Assembly (NCBI GenBank): GCA_029851415.1
Contig: CM056743.1
Location: 93,780,501 to 93,844,500 of the forward strand
Reading direction: 5' to 3'
DNA length: 64,000 nucleotides
DNA from: Eretmocerus hayati
Taxonomy: Eukaryota; Arthropoda; Insecta; Hymenoptera; Aphelinidae
How positions within the stretch are numbered: position 1 is the first letter of the stretch; each line of letters begins with the position of its first letter. The notes beneath the pieces were generated by a model. That model worked only from the letters and a program-made list of their open reading frames with translations. It was not told the origin of the DNA and ran no database searches. A program made the translations under genes and the position numbers. This document shows, one piece after another, positions 60,296 through 64,000 of this stretch.

Positions 60296-62693
60296 TCACT
60301 GTAATTCGCCTGCTTCGAGGCGCCTCACTTCCCTCTCTTTCTCCTCCTTACGGGTCATCATCGTTTTGATGTATCCGGTGACTCTATCCCATGTCTCCTG
60401 GTTGCGGAGCAAGTACGGGACGAGATTCTCAGATGTTAGCTGAGCACCCAGCCATTCATCAAACTTGGCGTGCTCTCTTCGGGTGTCGTTGCACGTGAAC
60501 AGGGCATGTTCAGCGTGATCCCAGTTGTCCCCGCACGACTGACATGCTGGGGATGTCCTCGTCTTGAACCGGGTCAGGTAGACACCAAAGCAACCGTGGT
60601 CGACCAGTGCCTGCGTTGTCCAGTATACTATCTCTGCGTGGGTGCGTTCCGTCCATCTGCCATTTGCAAATGGCGAATCCCACTCAGTTTGCCACTGCTC
60701 AAGGGTGAATTTCCTTCTCTTTGTCACGGATGATCTCGTCCATCGTTGGGGTGAGCACACGTTCGGCTCGAATCACTTTTTGCCGGTCCCAGATTCTCAC
60801 TCGCCCCGCGACGAGTAAGTGGATGGGTGGCGTTCCCGCCAACACGCAAGCTGCGTCTCCTGACACGGTGCGGTAGGCACGAATGCTCCTCAGAGCCACT
60901 CTCCGGTGGACAGGCCCCATCCTTTTCTCGATGACAGTCTGCTCTACTCTCTTCCCCCACACGGGTGCACCGTAGAGCATGATGGAGGCACTTACAGTGT
61001 TGAGCAGTTCACGCCTCTTCTGTTCCGGTCCTCCGAAGTTCGGCATCAGTCGCTGGAGAGCCACTCCGACCCTGCTTGCCTTCTGCGCGGCTTCTTGGAC
61101 GTGCTTCTTGAACGACCACTTGTCATCGAGCCATACAACCAGACATTTCAGCTCTGTCTTGCGTGGTATCTCTTGCCCATTGATAAGAAAATGGGGCGAG
61201 TCGAACTTTCGCCGCCTCGTGACCACTATGGCTTCGCACTTTGGAACAGCCAGCTGTAGGAGCCTGCTGATATCTACTCGTGGACTCGGGCCTACGCCTC
61301 GTTTGCGAGTCTACCCAAGAGTTCCTTGTTGTCAACCCAGACTATGAGTCCCGCGTCGTCCGCGAAAGCCACTATTATGACTCCTTCTGGCAGTTCGATA
61401 GACAGTGAACTGTCGTACTGGGTGTCCCAGTTGAACGGCCCGGGAACCGATCCCTGTCCGATCCCGGCGGACAGTTCCCAAATCTCTTGTCCCTCGTCGG
61501 TGTCGGGCAAGAGGGTCCTGTTCCACAGATAGTCACTCGTGACAGCTAATAGATAAGGGGGCACTTCACCTGATTGGGATTGAAAGACACGCTCCCAGGT
61601 CGTGGAGTTGGACGCGTTCTTAATGTCCAACGCAATGATGGCACAGAATCCTTCTCTTCCTTGGTATGGGTTCCCTACCGACGCTCGAACCCGTTCTTGG
61701 ACCTCCTCGATCACGTGCACAGTGCTTCATTCCTTCCGGAACCCGAACTGCAATGGTGATAGCTCGCCGCTCTCTTTGTAGGCTTTCTCCACCCTATTGA
61801 GCACCATCCTCTCGTACATTTTCCCGATATCGTCGAGCACGCAGAGAGGGTGTTGACCTCCTTGACCTTTAGGTATTAGGACCAGCTTCTGGCGTTTCCG
61901 ATTGTCCGGGGAAGTTCCCGCTCTCAGACAGATGTTGAAGAGGTCGAGGAGTAAATCTGGCTTGTCTTTCAAGACCAGTTTCAGAGCCTCGTTTGGAATG
62001 CCGTCCAGGCCAGGGGCCTTGCCGTTTGGCAGCCTTTTTGCCGCTATGAGTAGCTCTGGCATAGTGAAGAGCGGGATGGGGTCGTCGGTCTCCGGAGGGA
62101 ATGTGACTCTGGAATCTCCTGCTGGGAAGAGGTCTTCGACGATGCTGCGCAAGGTAGCTGCATCGGTTGGTGCTGGGTTGCCCCTCCGAGGTCGGACTTT
62201 GGACATAACCACGCGGTATGGCGTACCCCACGGGTCTCCATTAACCATGTCGCACAATTCACTCCAGCACTCCTCTTTGCTTCTCCGGATGGCTAGAACG
62301 AGAGCCTTCTCCACTTCTGTATACGCCCTGTCATCTTCCGCCAGTGATGGTCGTTTCAGCTTCCTTGATCGCTACGCGGTTCTCCTTCTCTTATTGCTCA
62401 TTCTTCGTAGAGCTTTCATCTCGTCGGTGATCCAGTACTCTAGTTTCCTCCAGAAGCATGGTCTTGTCTTGCGAGGCATCGATGCCTCACAAGCTCTTGT
62501 GATGGTGGTCGTCGCCATATCCACAGCCTCGTCCGCGGTAATGTTCATCGGGAGATCTTCGGCTGTTTCTATCGACTTTCGGAATTTCTCCTCATCCAGC
62601 TTGCGTACCTGCCACCAGGGTCTGCGTGTCGTCTACCTCTATCTGTCGGTCCTAAGCCGGAACCGAATATGTCGATGATTACTCAATGTTTCC
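60296..62693 (-). pseudogene. R1-like LINE ORF2: reverse transcriptase and C-terminal zinc finger
   Basis: Pieces in order on the - strand: 62693-62330 (linker, several stops), 62314-61727 (GDPWGTPYRVV, LPNGKAPGLDGIPNEALK, QKLVLIPKGQ, PLQFGFRK), 61720-61292 (ALDIKNASNSTTW, GIGQGSVPGPFNWD, AFADDAGLIV with the catalytic Asp pair), 61226-60699 (connection domain) and 60760-60296 (C-terminal CCHC-type finger, CQSCGDNWDHAEHALFTC). Frameshifts separate each piece. It would prime reverse transcription at a nicked target. Confidence 0.85.
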
Positions 62694-62715
62694 GTGTCCA
62701 GGACCTCCCACGATG

Positions 62716-63300
62716 TCATACGTCCCTGAGCGACGGGCTCATGAACGTCAGGTCGAGAACCGATGACGAACCTCCCTCCCGGGACCGAATGTCGTGCCGG
62801 TAATGTGTGATAACGCCCGTCTCGTTCGCGAGCACTAATCCGAATGCCTCCATGGCGTCAGCGAGTATGACCCCCCGTCTATCGCGCGGCCCCCCGCTCC
62901 AAGTCGGTTCCTTGAAGTTGAAATCCCCCGCGATTATGACTGCCCCCCCCCCCCATCGCCTCACATCCTCTTCTAGGTCATGGAGCTCGTCTTCGAATTC
63001 GTGCGTCTTGAGCGACGGCGAATAGTAGTAACTCTAGACTGCTGCCCCCCTATGGTCTCTCGAGTGGAACCGCGGCTATTAACAGCTGGTCCAGTCTCAC
63101 GGATAGCAGGATACATAATCTGGATGACGGCGGTTCTCCAGTGATCGAATGTGGAGATAATCAGAACATCGATGCCTCCTTCTTTTGCAACAGCGTGTGG
63201 GAGATCGTTTGCGTCCCCGCTCTTCCTGAGTTTGGCTTGGATGAAACAAGCCTTTCCTCCCTTTCCTGCGTCTATATGTGGCTCTTGCCTTCTGGTACGC
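62716..63300 (-). pseudogene. R1-like LINE ORF2: APE endonuclease, frameshifted
   Basis: Begins with CFIQAKLRKS and HAVAKEGGIDVLIIS (the N-terminal strand and first acidic loop). After a frameshift comes SYYYSPSLKTHEFEDELHDL, then, after a second shift at a run of 12 G (12 C on the + strand, 62943-62954), AVIIAGDFNFKEPTW and SVLDLTFMSPSL. The catalytic DFN and a later Asp are visible. Confidence 0.8.
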
Positions 63301-63356
63301 AGTGCAGTTGCTGGCCCCAGATCTGTGGTCAGATTTGGACCCGATCGCCGCACAGC

Positions 63357-63780
63357 TTAGGCATTTTGGTTTTTTCTTGCGAGTCGCGGCAAGGTGCCTT
63401 GGTTCGCCGCATCGGAAATAGAGTTCTGGTTCCCGTTCCTCTGACCCCTCTTTTTTGCACCCGAGGCCTTGTGGCCGTACTCTAAGCAGTTATAGTACCG
63501 TGGGATGCCACCCTTCTTGCGCATCCTGACTCTGCACCATCCAACCTTTGGCTCCTTCCAGTCGAGGAGATGGTGGGCCAGTCTCGTTGCGATCGAAACA
63601 ACAGCAATTTGGGTGCCGCGGTAGCCACTCCGGATGGACTTGACTACAACGGTTCCCTTCTCGTTCTCTGGTAGGGCCTTCGCGAGGTCATCCCGCAATT
63701 TGATTATGTCGACATCGTAGTCGACTCCGAGCACTTTGAGGGTCATACTGTTCGCTAGACAGTGGACAGCTCCTTCCTAC
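63357..63780 (-). pseudogene. R1-like LINE ORF1 (Gag-like), C-terminal part
   Basis: The frame 63746-63357 has the ORF1 domain (VDIIKLRDDLAKAL, VVSIATRLAHHLL) followed by two adjacent zinc knuckles that have lost Cys residues: YNCLEYGHKASGAK lacks the first and last Cys, and a second knuckle (FRCGEPRHLAAT) is in a shifted frame. The MITE at 63792-63968 separates it from its N-terminal part at the window edge. Confidence 0.75.
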
Positions 63781-63791
63781 CCGACGACTTA

Positions 63792-63968
63792 CAGTGGGAC
63801 CAAGAAGTTCTTGGATAATTCGCCTTTACGTGGATTTGCAACCAATCGACATATGCGCAGACGCAGGAGGTTTTTCTCATATACCCAAAAGTCTTCTGCT
63901 TGCGCATATGTCGATTGGTTGCAAATTCACGTAATGGCGAATTATTCAAGAACTTCTTGGCCTCACTG
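63792..63968. mobile_element. MITE, 177 bp, in R1-like ORF1
   Basis: Almost perfectly palindromic: the left end CAGTGGGACCAAGAAGTTCT and the next 50 or so bases reappear in reverse complement ending CACTG at 63968. The left flank is TA (63790-63791); the right flank reads TG, so the target duplication is imperfect or eroded. No coding capacity. The superfamily is unassigned; CAG...CTG ends and TA suggest Tc1/mariner type. Confidence 0.85.
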
Positions 63969-64000
63969 TGCGACTGGTGCCAAAGCTGCCTTGACGGCGG

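Larger units (their letters stand above)
59836..64000 (-). mobile_element. R1-clade-like LINE, 5' end outside the window
   Basis: Read on the - strand: ORF1 with zinc knuckles, ORF2 (endonuclease, RT, C-terminal zinc finger), a 3' UTR with a purine-rich stretch (60160-60240), and an A-rich tail at about 59836-59878. The 3' UTR includes another 61-codon open frame, not called. The RT-to-C-terminal segment (LMPNFGGPEQKRR, LYGAPVW, AYRTVSGDAACVLAGTPPI) is typical of the R1 clade. No rDNA is seen around it. Confidence 0.88.

Noticed and set aside
61902..62678. 258-codon frame on the + strand
   Set aside because: It is the antisense shadow of the R1-like reverse transcriptase.

Overview
The window looks like transposon-rich, AT-rich intergenic DNA of an animal, most likely an insect. 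It holds no operons, no bacterial ribosome-binding architecture and no confident host gene. Almost everything recognisable is a mobile element or satellite, and nearly every element is broken. The element families (two Ty3/gypsy-type LTR retrotransposons, a CR1/Jockey-group LINE, an R1-clade-like LINE, a Tigger/pogo DNA transposon, Tc1-like and hAT-like short elements) point to an arthropod; the species cannot be named from the sequence.

Layout. 1-6069: gypsy-type element A on the + strand (gag, protease, reverse transcriptase, RNase H, integrase, then three small downstream reading frames, each just after a splice-acceptor-like tract); its 5' end is outside the window. 9851-10795: a second, unrelated integrase fragment. 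11810-12502: three inverted-repeat structures. 14745-16281: a decayed, apparently intronless gene of unknown family. 19494-37065: three arrays of one 176-bp satellite. The first two face each other across a 2.3-kb spacer and the third repeats the + orientation; an 889-bp Tc1-like element sits in the second array, and the matching place in the mirror array is the empty site. 37480-39023: a foldback element with arms of about 570 bp and an hAT-like MITE in its loop. 38924-45466: gypsy-type element B on the - strand, with an AT-hook tail after integrase and a protease active site that has lost its aspartate. 46846-47637: a Tigger-like non-autonomous element. 48769-58835: a large foldback element whose arms are 300-bp tandem repeats; a nearly full-length LINE (49184-56316, 8-bp target duplication) is inserted in it, and a Tigger/pogo transposon (52632-55187, TA duplication) is inserted in that LINE 26 bp before its YADD codons. 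59836-64000: an R1-clade-like LINE on the - strand, running off the right edge, with a 177-bp MITE in its first reading frame.

The genes do not form a pathway. They record successive insertions whose relative order can be read from target-site duplications: foldback repeat, then LINE, then Tigger at the right; satellite inversion or duplication, then (or without conversion) Tc1-like insertion in the middle. The points most worth following are the mirrored satellite arrays with their empty/filled insertion site, the coiled-coil reading frames downstream of integrase in element A, and the unknown pseudogene at 14745-16281.
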